NCBI GenBank assembly: GCA_020634135.1
Contig: JACKCG010000003.1
Coordinates: forward strand, 310,001-374,000
Origin: Anaerolineaceae bacterium
GTDB taxonomy: Bacteria; Chloroflexota; Anaerolineae; Aggregatilineales; Phototrophicaceae
Length of the DNA: 64,000 nt
Direction: 5' to 3'
In this document: positions 24,246 to 32,567 of the stretch, piece by piece
How the letters are laid out: the number at the start of each line of letters is the position of its first letter
Numbering within the stretch: position 1 is the stretch's first letter
The notes under the pieces: model-generated
Database searches by the model: none
What the model was told of the DNA's origin: nothing
What the model saw: the letters and a program-made list of their open reading frames with translations, nothing else
Program-made: the position numbers and the translations under genes

Positions 24246-25946
24246 ATGACGCCCCCTTTACATGAGTCCATACTGGATAAACTGACCCTGCTCTATGGTG
24301 TGGATGCCGCCCCGGAACTGCTTAAGCGCCTGCTGGCGCTGGCCGGGGAGACGGTTACAGCGCCGGATGGTCTGGCGATTTCCGAGCGCGATGTCATTCT
24401 GATTACGTATGGCGACCAGGTACACGGCGAAGGCGAAGCGCCGCTGGCGACACTGCACACGTTCCTCAAAACGCGGCTGGCCGGGGCGATCAATGCTGTC
24501 CACATCCTCCCGTTTTACCCATACACCTCCGATGACGGCTTTTCGGTGACTGACTACCTGGCGGTGGACCCGGCGCTCGGCAGCTGGGATGATGTGCGCC
24601 GGATGAACGCTGATTTCCGGCTGATGTTCGATGCGGTGATTAACCATATTTCCAGCCAGAGCGCCTGGTTCCAGGGGTTCTTGCGTGACGAAGCCCCGTA
24701 TCGGGATTACTTCATCACGGTTGACCCGGCGGCGGATCTCTCCCAGGTGGTTCGCCCGCGCACGCTGCCGCTGCTCACGCCCGTCATGACGCCATCGGGC
24801 CAGAAGCATGTGTGGACGACTTTCAGCGATGACCAGATTGACCTGAATTACGCTAACCCGGATGTGCTGCTGGATGTGCTGCGGACGTTATTGTTTTACG
24901 TGCGCCAGGGGGCGGATTTTATCCGGCTGGATGCGATTGCCTTCATGTGGAAGGAGATCGGCACAAGTTGTATTCACCTGCCGCAGACGCACGCGATTAT
25001 CCAACTGATGCGCGAGGTGCTGAACCTGGTCGCGCCGTCTACCGTGCTGATTACCGAGACAAATGTCCCGCACGAGGAGAATATTTCCTACTTTGGGGAT
25101 GGGCAGAACGAAGCGCAGATGGTCTACCAGTTCCCGCTGCCGCCGCTGACACTGCATACGCTCCGCACCGGGGATGCCCGCGCCCTCACCCGCTGGGCAG
25201 CCAGCCTGAAGTCTTCCGGCAGCCAGACGACTTTTTTCAACTTCACAGCCTCACATGATGGTATCGGGCTGCGTCCGGCCACCGGGCTGCTGGACAGCGG
25301 CGATGTGGAAGCCCTCATCCAACTGACGGAAGCACATGGCGGACGTGTGTCGTACCGTTCGCTGCCAGACGGGAGTCAGAGCGCCTACGAACTCAACATT
25401 TCGTATTTTGACGCCATTACTCACCCCGGTATAACGGTGCGTCAGCCGGAAACTGCCGTCAGCCGTTTCATCGTCTCTCAGGCCATCCCGCTGGCGCTGG
25501 CCGGTGTGCCGGGCATCTACTTTCACAGCCTGTTCGGGTCGCGCAATGACCAGGCGGGCGTGGCAGCAACCGGGCGCAACCGCAGTATCAACCGCCAGAA
25601 ACTCCATTGTGACGCGCTGACTGCCGACCTGGACGCGGCGGGTTCGATCCGCCACCGGGTCTACACGCGCTATATGCATCTGCTGGCGATCCGCACGACG
25701 GAACCGGCCTTTCATCCCCTGGGGCGGCAGACGGTGCTTGACCTGCACCCGGCGGCCTTCGCCGTCGAACGGACTGCGCCCGATGGCAGTTCACGGGTGA
25801 TTGCGCTGCATAATGTGAGCGGGGAGACGGCCCATGTCACGCTGCCCGGCTGGGGAGGGGGGCGCGACCTCGTGACCGATACGGCCTGTGACTCGCCGGA
25901 CATCGCCCTGCGCCCGTACCAGGTGGCCTGGGTGAAGAGGATGTGA
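24246..25946 (+). CDS. GH13 subfamily 18 sucrose phosphorylase-like enzyme
   Basis: 566 residues of the sucrose phosphorylase group, which splits a glucoside with phosphate to give glucose 1-phosphate. Catalytic residues are visible: nucleophile Asp229 in FIRLDAIAF, acid/base Glu271 in LITETNVPHEEN and Asp338 in TASHDGIGLRP. HILPFYPYTSDDGFSVTDY is the subfamily signature. The ETNVPHEENISYFG form and the length fit the glucosylglycerate phosphorylase branch (E. coli YcjM relatives) at least as well as true sucrose phosphorylase, so the acceptor is open. GGAGGAAG precedes the ATG. It follows the sugar importer by 257 bases and probably degrades the imported compound; a beta-phosphoglucomutase is encoded at 56 kb. 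Confidence 0.88.
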   Translation: MTPPLHESILDKLTLLYGVDAAPELLKRLLALAGETVTAPDGLAISERDVILITYGDQVHGEGEAPLATLHTFLKTRLAGAINAVHILPFYPYTSDDGFSVTDYLAVDPALGSWDDVRRMNADFRLMFDAVINHISSQSAWFQGFLRDEAPYRDYFITVDPAADLSQVVRPRTLPLLTPVMTPSGQKHVWTTFSDDQIDLNYANPDVLLDVLRTLLFYVRQGADFIRLDAIAFMWKEIGTSCIHLPQTHAIIQLMREVLNLVAPSTVLITETNVPHEENISYFGDGQNEAQMVYQFPLPPLTLHTLRTGDARALTRWAASLKSSGSQTTFFNFTASHDGIGLRPATGLLDSGDVEALIQLTEAHGGRVSYRSLPDGSQSAYELNISYFDAITHPGITVRQPETAVSRFIVSQAIPLALAGVPGIYFHSLFGSRNDQAGVAATGRNRSINRQKLHCDALTADLDAAGSIRHRVYTRYMHLLAIRTTEPAFHPLGRQTVLDLHPAAFAVERTAPDGSSRVIALHNVSGETAHVTLPGWGGGRDLVTDTACDSPDIALRPYQVAWVKRM

Positions 25947-25959
25947 GGAGACAGGACGG

Positions 25960-27861
25960 CTACTTTACCGGGAAAGCCGTCATAATTCGGAAGCCACGAT
26001 TGCTGCGTCTGACATAGGGGCTGAAATAGTCACGGTCTGTGACATGGTGACTCACGCTATCATCCAACCAGGAACCCCCACGTGATACACGTCGAGCACT
26101 GGAACTCAGGTTCTCTTCACCTGCAATCACCACTGGATTGTCATAATCGGTCAGACACCACTCCCAAACGTTTCCCACCATATCCAGCGCGCCGTAAGGT
26201 GATGCGCTCTGGGGATAAGCGGTGACTTGTGTGGTTTGTTTCAATCCTGATTCTTTTGTGTTCGCTCTGGCCTGATAAAACAAATTGCCCCAGGGGTAGA
26301 TACGGCCATCCGTCCCACGCGCTGCTTTCTCCCATTCAAACTCGGTAGGCAGGCGTATCGCCCAGGATTCCGGTTGAGTTATGTCGTAACCTTGCTCCAG
26401 ACGAAATGACAGCCAGCGGCAAAAAGCGATAGCATCATACCAGCTTACCCTTTCACGTGGGTGGTCGGCGTTTTTCCATTGTTGATCGCCTGGCGTTTCA
26501 CTGTGTTCTGCCAGTCCTTCCCACCAACGCGGGTCATGAAAACCATCCTTAGCATCAAGGAACTTCTGAAACTGGCTGTAAGTGATTGGGTATTTGGCGA
26601 TGGCAAAGGTTGGCAGGACGAGTTTTTCTGTTTTCTCACCGTAAAGAAATTCACCGGCAGGGACTTCGCACCACTCGAACGGATCGCCGATGATGGCGCG
26701 GACGGCGGCGGCGGAGCTAGAGGGCCGTTTTTTCAGATTCTCCAACCAGAACATGATTTCGTCAGGCGACATATTATCGAAATCCGGCATACCCTGAGCA
26801 TTGTGAGGTGCTGGAGAATCGCTACCCGCAGTTTGATGAGATGAGGGTACTTCGGTAGTCTGGATTGCTGATTCATCGGGTAGCAGAACTTCACGAGGCT
26901 TGCTGCTGCTTTCCGCCGGACCAACAATCCCCTCTTTTTCCATCCTATCAATCAAGCGACTTGCACGGGTATAACCAATCCTTAGCCGTCTCTGAAGCAT
27001 TGTTATTGAGGCTCTAGTATTGCGCCGTACAAGCTGTACAGCTTCTTGATACAGTTTATCGTCATCTTCCTCCTCTAGCGCCTGCGGAGGTTTTTCTGAG
27101 GTGACTGGTAAACCGTCATCGTCACTGGACTTGTCGTCATTAACTTCAGTCTCAACGTCGGATACAGCTATGCCCTGTCGGCTTGCCAGGCTCTCCATCC
27201 AGGCCATGATTTCGTCAGGGGACATGTTATCGAAGTCCGGCGCGCCATCGGCCTTGAGCGGATAGTCTGGCGTACTGGATACATCATCCTCAGTGGATAT
27301 ATCTACCTGCTGAGTATCCTCATCACCTGGTAGGTTCTCCGTGATCTGTGCAACCTTTTGGATCCGTCGTTGGACTTCGGCCTGTTCTGCCGGGGGAGTT
27401 GCCTTGATGGGGATGTCGTAGACCGGGGGTTTGAGGAAACGGGTGCAGATGGTCTCGATAAAGGCGTCAAAATAGTAGTGCGAATAGGGCGGTGCGTTCA
27501 GGCGCGGCAGTTCTGAGCGCAGGGGTTCAGGGAGGTACAGTTTCTCTTTCTGGACGTCAAAGTGTTCGTCGAATACTGGTACGATATTACGCCTGAGCCG
27601 GAATGCTTCTTCAATCTCCCGCCGCAGCCAGTCATCTTCGTTGACACATCGTTCCAGAGAGCCGGGCGAGAGAATTAACAGGAAATGCGGACGGGCGGCA
27701 ATCTGGTTGAGGATGATGCGGTCAAAGGCGCCGCTGTCAATCGTGGTGACATCCAGAAACACATCGTAACCGCGTTCGCGCAGCTCGCGGAAGATAAGGC
27801 GGGCACGATCCTGGCTGACGCTGCGGCGGTAGCTGATGAAGACTTTATTCTGGTCATCCAT
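25960..27861 (-). CDS. TIR / FtsK-gamma / FGE-sulfatase fusion protein
   Basis: 633 residues in four kinds of module. Residues 1-145 are a TIR domain (KVFISYRRS; WLRREIEEAF with Glu82 in the NADase glutamate position). Residues 209-230 and 360-382 are two copies of a short module (DFDNMSPDEIM followed by W-x-E-x-L). Residues 266-330 are a winged helix that matches the FtsK gamma domain (LYQEAVQLV, RASITMLQRRLRIGY, RLIDRMEKEGIVGP, REVLL), a reader of polar DNA motifs in FtsK. Residues 390-630 are an FGE-sulfatase/C-type-lectin-like domain (WCEVPAGEFLYG, RLPTEFEWEKAARG, GNVWEWCLTDY, RVSRGGSW, NRGFRI). Linkers are acidic and low-complexity. It could sense DNA or a ligand and trigger NAD breakdown as a defence or signalling protein. 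It is monocistronic. No reverse transcriptase or template repeat for a diversity-generating element lies in the window. Confidence 0.88.
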   Translation of the reverse strand: MDDQNKVFISYRRSVSQDRARLIFRELRERGYDVFLDVTTIDSGAFDRIILNQIAARPHFLLILSPGSLERCVNEDDWLRREIEEAFRLRRNIVPVFDEHFDVQKEKLYLPEPLRSELPRLNAPPYSHYYFDAFIETICTRFLKPPVYDIPIKATPPAEQAEVQRRIQKVAQITENLPGDEDTQQVDISTEDDVSSTPDYPLKADGAPDFDNMSPDEIMAWMESLASRQGIAVSDVETEVNDDKSSDDDGLPVTSEKPPQALEEEDDDKLYQEAVQLVRRNTRASITMLQRRLRIGYTRASRLIDRMEKEGIVGPAESSSKPREVLLPDESAIQTTEVPSSHQTAGSDSPAPHNAQGMPDFDNMSPDEIMFWLENLKKRPSSSAAAVRAIIGDPFEWCEVPAGEFLYGEKTEKLVLPTFAIAKYPITYSQFQKFLDAKDGFHDPRWWEGLAEHSETPGDQQWKNADHPRERVSWYDAIAFCRWLSFRLEQGYDITQPESWAIRLPTEFEWEKAARGTDGRIYPWGNLFYQARANTKESGLKQTTQVTAYPQSASPYGALDMVGNVWEWCLTDYDNPVVIAGEENLSSSARRVSRGGSWLDDSVSHHVTDRDYFSPYVRRSNRGFRIMTAFPVK

Positions 27862-28079
27862 GCGGCATTACCTGGGGTTGGGGTAGTCTGTGAGTCACCT
27901 CCCTATTTGTACCGCCAAACGAGACAAATCACAACCGAAAGGCTGTTCAATCGTGTCTCTTCCCCTGTTTTTCAGCTTTTACACCTTCTTCATGTTTTCA
28001 AACCACTTTACAACCCACGCAACTTCCCTTTACTGTTACAATGGGACTTAACCTGTGAAATGTAGTGGAATGCAAAACC

Positions 28080-29057
28080 ATGAGCAATAGCACGCCTGAG
28101 CAGCCCGCCGGGCCTTCAGACGAAAAATCGCCGGTGGCTGCCGCGCCTGAAGTGGGCGAAGCGCCGGAAATGACGCCGGAAGAAGCGCAGAAACGCGCTG
28201 AACATCGAGAAACCCGCCAGATTCTGCGCCGCGTGCAGGAACACCTGTTTGTCGCCCATACCAACCTGGGGGCCATGCGCGAAACGGTAGGGTTGGTGGA
28301 TGTGTTCCACCACCCGACCAGCCCGGTTGGCAGTCTCAACTATGTCACGCCGCGCCGCAACACTGCCTGGATTTCGCGCACGATGGTTCAGCAAGGCCTG
28401 AAGCACCTCTCTGAATACGGGCGCACATCCCGCGTGCAGTATATTGAGGGACTGTACCCGCCGCAGTTTGCCAAATCGCTGCGCGACCTGAATTTACATA
28501 TTGAGCGCGAAACGCCGGTCATGGTATATAGGCCGGATAGTGTGAATCCAGGGGCGTTGACCGACCAGCACATGCCGGATGGCGTGACCATTGAGCAGGT
28601 CAGCGACCAGCGCGGCAGTGAACTGTGGTGGTACGTGTGGCGCAACGCCTATTACGACGTGCTGACGCTGGGCGTCGAACCGCTGTTCGTCGGGCGGGAG
28701 GTGGCTGCCATCAAGCTCGGTCACCAGTTGGATTTCCTGGTGTATCGTTATGGCTTCCCGGTGGGTGTCGCCCGGTTGAGCATTCAAGGAGAGTCGGCGC
28801 ATGTGCTGGCGATGGCGCTCCTGAAAGAAGCGCGTACCCCGCCGATGCTGCTGGCACTGCACACCGCCGTGCTGAAAGCAGCGCTGGGGCGGAAAACCAC
28901 GCTGATCTTCGCGCCCGGTGAAACCGAAACTGAGCGCAAATTGTGCCGCGAACTCGGATATGTGGACTTTGGCAGCATCGTATGTTATGCTGCCCAGAAT
29001 ACCAACCAGCAAACAACGAATAATGACATCCTGGCACAGCCTATTCTTTCCTTCTGA
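28080..29057 (+). CDS. uncharacterised protein, GNAT-like
   Basis: 325 residues without a membrane segment. The first 35 are Pro/Glu-rich and probably disordered (EQPAGPSDEKSPVAAAPEVG). The C-terminal part has LIFAPGETETERKLCRELGY and VDFGSIVCYA, which looks like the final strand-helix of a GNAT acetyltransferase, and GFPVGVARL fits a central strand. No clear acetyl-CoA loop is seen, so activity is uncertain. I use the ATG at 28080; a GTG at 28065 would add five residues. The next gene starts inside its end (29023), which suggests coupling and a shared task. Confidence 0.6.
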   Translation: MSNSTPEQPAGPSDEKSPVAAAPEVGEAPEMTPEEAQKRAEHRETRQILRRVQEHLFVAHTNLGAMRETVGLVDVFHHPTSPVGSLNYVTPRRNTAWISRTMVQQGLKHLSEYGRTSRVQYIEGLYPPQFAKSLRDLNLHIERETPVMVYRPDSVNPGALTDQHMPDGVTIEQVSDQRGSELWWYVWRNAYYDVLTLGVEPLFVGREVAAIKLGHQLDFLVYRYGFPVGVARLSIQGESAHVLAMALLKEARTPPMLLALHTAVLKAALGRKTTLIFAPGETETERKLCRELGYVDFGSIVCYAAQNTNQQTTNNDILAQPILSF

Positions 29058-29826
29058 CGACGCAGCGAATATCGTCACCGCGCTGGCGGCTTCATTGGAG
29101 TCGCTGGGTTACACGCGCTATAACCCGTTTGGCCTCCTGCCCGGCAAAGCCTATCCGCAGTCTGTCCGGCTGTTCGTCGCGCCAGCAGCAGGTGGTTGGG
29201 TGCGGGTGATCGGTGCGCCGGATGAGCGCCAGTTCCCGCTGTTGGCGGAGGCGGGTGTGTGCCTGTGGGCCGCGCTGGAAGGGGATGCCGGACGCATCGC
29301 TGTTTACCAGGGAGGCGAGGCGGGGGAACTGCATAGCGCGCTCCTGCCGCATGTGCGCCCTGGCTGCACGGCGGAAGCGTTACAGGCCGCGCTCAACCGG
29401 GCAAGCCAACCGGGCGCGGCGGGAGATTCGGCGCTGCCACTGGACACCTTGCCGGAGGATGTACGGGCGATGGCCGGGGATGTCAACCTGAAACAGGCTG
29501 AGAAAATGTTCTCGCGGCTGGGCGGGCAGTTGTTACGCAAAACAGCCGCCGACTCCGATACCGCGCAGGCCGCCCGCGACCTGTTGAGCAGCGCCCCGGA
29601 CTGGAACAGCCCGGACGGTATGATGCTGCGGGCGGTCATGGCCTGCCTCACCGTGCCGGAAAACTGGCGTGAACCGGATTTCGTCACGCTGCGCGACGCC
29701 TATCAACTGCACGAGCGCCGCCGTCGCAAACCGGACGCCCGGCTCTACCCCGGTGACGCGGAGACAATGGCACGAGTCCCGGATGCCCTGACTTACACTC
29801 CGGTTTATGGAGGGATGGCCGTTTAA
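29023..29826 (+). CDS. uncharacterised protein
   Basis: 267 residues from the ATG at 29023, overlapping the previous gene by 35 bases in another frame. I recognise no family. It is soluble, with FNPFGLLPGK-like and VCLWAALEGDAGRIAVYQGG segments suggesting an alpha/beta N-terminal domain. A helical middle (PEDVRAMAGDVNLKQAEKMFSRLGG) and a basic tail (HERRRRKPDARLYPGDAE) follow. The methyltransferase gene follows after 3 bases, so the three genes from 28080 to 30390 form one operon. A longer in-frame start at 28918 would lie inside the upstream gene and is not used. Confidence 0.6.
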   Translation: MTSWHSLFFPSDDAANIVTALAASLESLGYTRYNPFGLLPGKAYPQSVRLFVAPAAGGWVRVIGAPDERQFPLLAEAGVCLWAALEGDAGRIAVYQGGEAGELHSALLPHVRPGCTAEALQAALNRASQPGAAGDSALPLDTLPEDVRAMAGDVNLKQAEKMFSRLGGQLLRKTAADSDTAQAARDLLSSAPDWNSPDGMMLRAVMACLTVPENWREPDFVTLRDAYQLHERRRRKPDARLYPGDAETMARVPDALTYTPVYGGMAV

Positions 29827-29829
29827 CCT

Positions 29830-30390
29830 ATGTCCACTGAAGACCGTTCATATTGGGACCAGCATTACCAGCAGCACCTGACCGACCCGTATCCACCCCC
29901 GTATCCACTTCTTTTTGAATACATCCCGCCGGTAACAGATGGCAGCGCCCCGCGCGCTCTCGATCTGGCGGGCGGCCTGGGACAAAATGGGCTGTGGCTG
30001 GCGGAACAGGGGTACGTGGTGGACATCATAGACATCAGCCGGGTGGCGCTCTTACGAGCACAGGAGGAGATTAACCGCCGCGCGATCCGCCGGGTGAACC
30101 TCCTGAAGGCCGATGTGGACAGTGCCGAACTCAAGCCCAACACGTATGCCGTGCTGTGCGTGTGCTTCTATCTCAAACGCGGGCTGTTCTCCCGGCTGCG
30201 TGCCAGCGTCCAGTCCGGCGGGCGTGTCGTATACGCGGCCTACAACAAGCGTTACCAACGCATCGCGCCGGACACCGCCCCCGACGACCTGCTGGAAGTG
30301 GGCGAACTGGCGGGCTACTTTGCCGACTGGCACATCCTCCACAACGTCGAAGACTCGCATATCTCCCATATCGTGGCGCTCAAGCCGTAG
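29830..30390 (+). CDS. class I SAM-dependent methyltransferase (TehB-like)
   Basis: 186 residues. WDQHY near the start and the motif I region RALDLAGGLGQNGLWLAEQ place it with small TehB/UbiE-like methyltransferases. DLAGGLGQNG replaces the more usual D-x-G-x-G-x-G but keeps the glycines for SAM. The acidic loop is VVDIIDISRVAL, and LCVCFYLKRGLF corresponds to motif IV. The substrate is not predictable. It starts 3 bases after the preceding stop and ends 4 bases before the convergent WD40 gene. Confidence 0.82.
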   Translation: MSTEDRSYWDQHYQQHLTDPYPPPYPLLFEYIPPVTDGSAPRALDLAGGLGQNGLWLAEQGYVVDIIDISRVALLRAQEEINRRAIRRVNLLKADVDSAELKPNTYAVLCVCFYLKRGLFSRLRASVQSGGRVVYAAYNKRYQRIAPDTAPDDLLEVGELAGYFADWHILHNVEDSHISHIVALKP

Positions 30391-30394
30391 GCGA

Positions 30395-31429
30395 TTATCG
30401 GGTGGATTCTGCTTGTAAAAACTTCGGCAGAGACCACTGTTCGGTAAAGCTTTCCCACCGGTCTCCCCCCTCAATCAGAATGGAGCGGCCATTCGGATTA
30501 TATACAGCCTCAGAATAACCACAGGGCGCTGTTCCACAGTCTCCAAACTGAATCGGCCTTTCCCAGTCTCGGGTATCCCAGATAGCGACCCAATAGGTAT
30601 CACTCCCTGCCGCAGCGAGAAATTTGCCATCCGGGCTAAAGTTGATCGTACCGATATACCCAATGACGAAAAAACCTGCTGTTGGTAATTGTCTGACCAC
30701 CTTCTGCTGTCTCACATCCCAGATATTGACCCTGCCACTGCCACCAAGTGCGATATACTGACCGTCGGGTGACCAGGCAAGACTAAAAATGCCATCAGAA
30801 AAATGGATACACTGCCAATCCTGATCGCTCGCTACTTTCCATAGGCATAGTTTGCTGTCAGTATATTCTGATCCTGCGTAGGCCAGATAATCGCCGTCAG
30901 GATTAAAAACGATGTTAGAAAAAGAGCGGTTGAATTCATCATGAAACTGTTTAATTTGTGTCCCCGTGTTTAGATCCCAGATGGCAACTCCTCCGGAAAA
31001 AGTGGTAGCAATGACATCCTGTTGCGGACTATATGCAATTTCGTCATCAATTCTCCCAGAGGACTGAAAGCGGGTTTCAACGGTCTCCGAGCGCAAGTCC
31101 GTTACTCGTATAAACCTGTCGTAATGACGGGTAATCAGAAATTGTCCATCTGGGCTGAGTATCGCACGGGTTATCCGTGATGGGTACAGCACGGCGCTTC
31201 TGATTTTATGACCGTCCGCAGCACTCCAAAAATCCAGCGCGACCATCCCGGATTCGGGCTGCTCACTGAAAGCCATGATGGTTTCACCGTCCGGGCTGTA
31301 AAATGCAAAACTTCCGAAATCGGGAGGCAGTCTGAAATCCAGAACCGGAGAGTGTTCTTTACTCCATGTGCTGATAACAAGGGCTACCAATAACCAAAGC
31401 CCGCCGGTAATTCTCAGTCGCTTCCTCAT
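30395..31429 (-). CDS. WD40 repeat protein with N-terminal membrane anchor
   Basis: 344 residues. The start RKRLRITGGLWLLVALVISTW is a signal-anchor or signal peptide, so the beta-propeller sits outside the membrane. Several WD-type blades are visible by the phrases FYSPDGETIMAFS, LSPDGQFLITRH, YSPQQDVIATTF, FNPDGDYLAYAG, WSPDGQYIALGG and FSPDGKFLAAAG, each followed by a W-D or W-K turn (IWDLNTG, LWKVAS, IWDVRQ, IWDTRD). This makes about seven blades, one propeller. It probably acts as a binding scaffold on the cell surface. It is convergent with the methyltransferase gene. Confidence 0.85.
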   Translation of the reverse strand: MRKRLRITGGLWLLVALVISTWSKEHSPVLDFRLPPDFGSFAFYSPDGETIMAFSEQPESGMVALDFWSAADGHKIRSAVLYPSRITRAILSPDGQFLITRHYDRFIRVTDLRSETVETRFQSSGRIDDEIAYSPQQDVIATTFSGGVAIWDLNTGTQIKQFHDEFNRSFSNIVFNPDGDYLAYAGSEYTDSKLCLWKVASDQDWQCIHFSDGIFSLAWSPDGQYIALGGSGRVNIWDVRQQKVVRQLPTAGFFVIGYIGTINFSPDGKFLAAAGSDTYWVAIWDTRDWERPIQFGDCGTAPCGYSEAVYNPNGRSILIEGGDRWESFTEQWSLPKFLQAESTR

Positions 31430-31569
31430 GCTGACGGTGTTTCGCTCCGTAAAAGTCGCCGCAAATCAAACAGGGCGTGTTCGCGTTTGGCACCATCTTA
31501 CAATAGGGAACTGGCGATTTGCCGCACGATTTCTATCCGATAGTTCACCAGCTGGATGGCAATTCCAGC

Positions 31570-31598
31570 TTACGGCGTCGGCGCAAACACGTTACAAT
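31570..31598 (+). promoter_or_regulatory. candidate promoter of the SDR epimerase gene
   Basis: TTACGG and TACAAT are 17 bases apart, with the -10 about 50 bases before the ATG at 31648. The same TACAATGR form recurs before recR, so it may be the common -10 of this genome. Confidence 0.45.
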
Positions 31599-31647
31599 GG
31601 CGGGATGAAGCGGATACATTCACCTCACACACCACAGGCGGGGCGCT

Positions 31648-32451
31648 ATGCCAACCGATAACCGGCGCATCCTGGTGACAGGCGGCGGCACATTTCTGGG
31701 AGATAACATCGCGGCGGCGCTGCTGGCGGAAGGGGCGGCGGTTACGCTGCTGGTGCGTCCCGGCGCGGAAGATAAGCTGGGGCCGCTGCGTGACCGGGTT
31801 CGCTGGTGGACAGCCGACGTGTGGACTCCGGCCAGTCTGCGCGGGCGGGCGCGGGGACATGATGCGGTGATTCATACCGTTGGCAGTATGGTCAGCGATC
31901 CGGCACAGGGACTTAACCACAACTGGCTGAATTTCGTTTCAGCGCGGAACGTCGCCAATATGTGCGTCAGTGATGGCGTAGACCGTATGATCCTGATGAG
32001 CAGCGCCCGCGCCCCCTGGATTAATGGTCACTACCTGCACGCCAAGCGCCAGGCGGAAGAATTCATGGAACGTGTCGGGCTGGAAGCCGTGACAGTACGC
32101 GCCCCGGTGGCCTACGTGCGGGGACAGCGCCGCCATCCCTTCTACTTCCTCATGACGATCCTGGGCAGCACGCCGGTGGTTTCGTGGTTCTGGTTTGGGC
32201 GGGTCGCGCCGCTGCCGGTGGATATGCTCGCGCGTGGGGTCGCCCGCATCGCCCTGGAGCCGCAGCGGTCTAAGAAACGCTACTACGCGCCCGACCTGCG
32301 AAAACGCAATACGGCCCGCGAAGCGCGCGGCGCCGCCCCCCTGCTGCCGGACGAAGTTCCGCCGCCAACCAGCCCCCCCCACCCCTTTAACCTGCTGGAC
32401 GAGGATACCCCCTTCGGCTGGTTTCCCCCGGAGCGCCCGCCGGAAAAGTGA
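31648..32451 (+). CDS. NAD(P)-dependent epimerase/dehydratase family protein (atypical SDR)
   Basis: 267 residues with the Rossmann nucleotide loop ILVTGGGTFLGDNIAAALL at the start and LLVRPGAEDKLG for the adenosine ribose. The HDAVIHTVGSM segment follows as in extended SDRs. The catalytic Tyr-x3-Lys is seen as HYLHAKRQAEEFM. The family includes NDUFA9-like quinone-linked and sugar nucleotide epimerase proteins; the substrate is unknown. The C-terminal 30 residues are Pro-rich (PDEVPPPTSPPHPF). GGCGGGG lies before the ATG. No operon partner is apparent. Confidence 0.82.
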   Translation: MPTDNRRILVTGGGTFLGDNIAAALLAEGAAVTLLVRPGAEDKLGPLRDRVRWWTADVWTPASLRGRARGHDAVIHTVGSMVSDPAQGLNHNWLNFVSARNVANMCVSDGVDRMILMSSARAPWINGHYLHAKRQAEEFMERVGLEAVTVRAPVAYVRGQRRHPFYFLMTILGSTPVVSWFWFGRVAPLPVDMLARGVARIALEPQRSKKRYYAPDLRKRNTAREARGAAPLLPDEVPPPTSPPHPFNLLDEDTPFGWFPPERPPEK

Positions 32452-32567
32452 GCAACGCCAGCGGAACCGGAGACACCCAATCTCAGGGAATTGCCTGGCC
32501 GAATAAGGTGCGAAAGGGATCATTCATGTTATACTTTAAATAATAAAAATCTCAGGGGGGATTTTTG

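Noticed and set aside
25960..27861. Complete diversity-generating retroelement around the TIR/FGE gene
   Set aside because: No reverse transcriptase, accessory gene or template repeat was found in the window.
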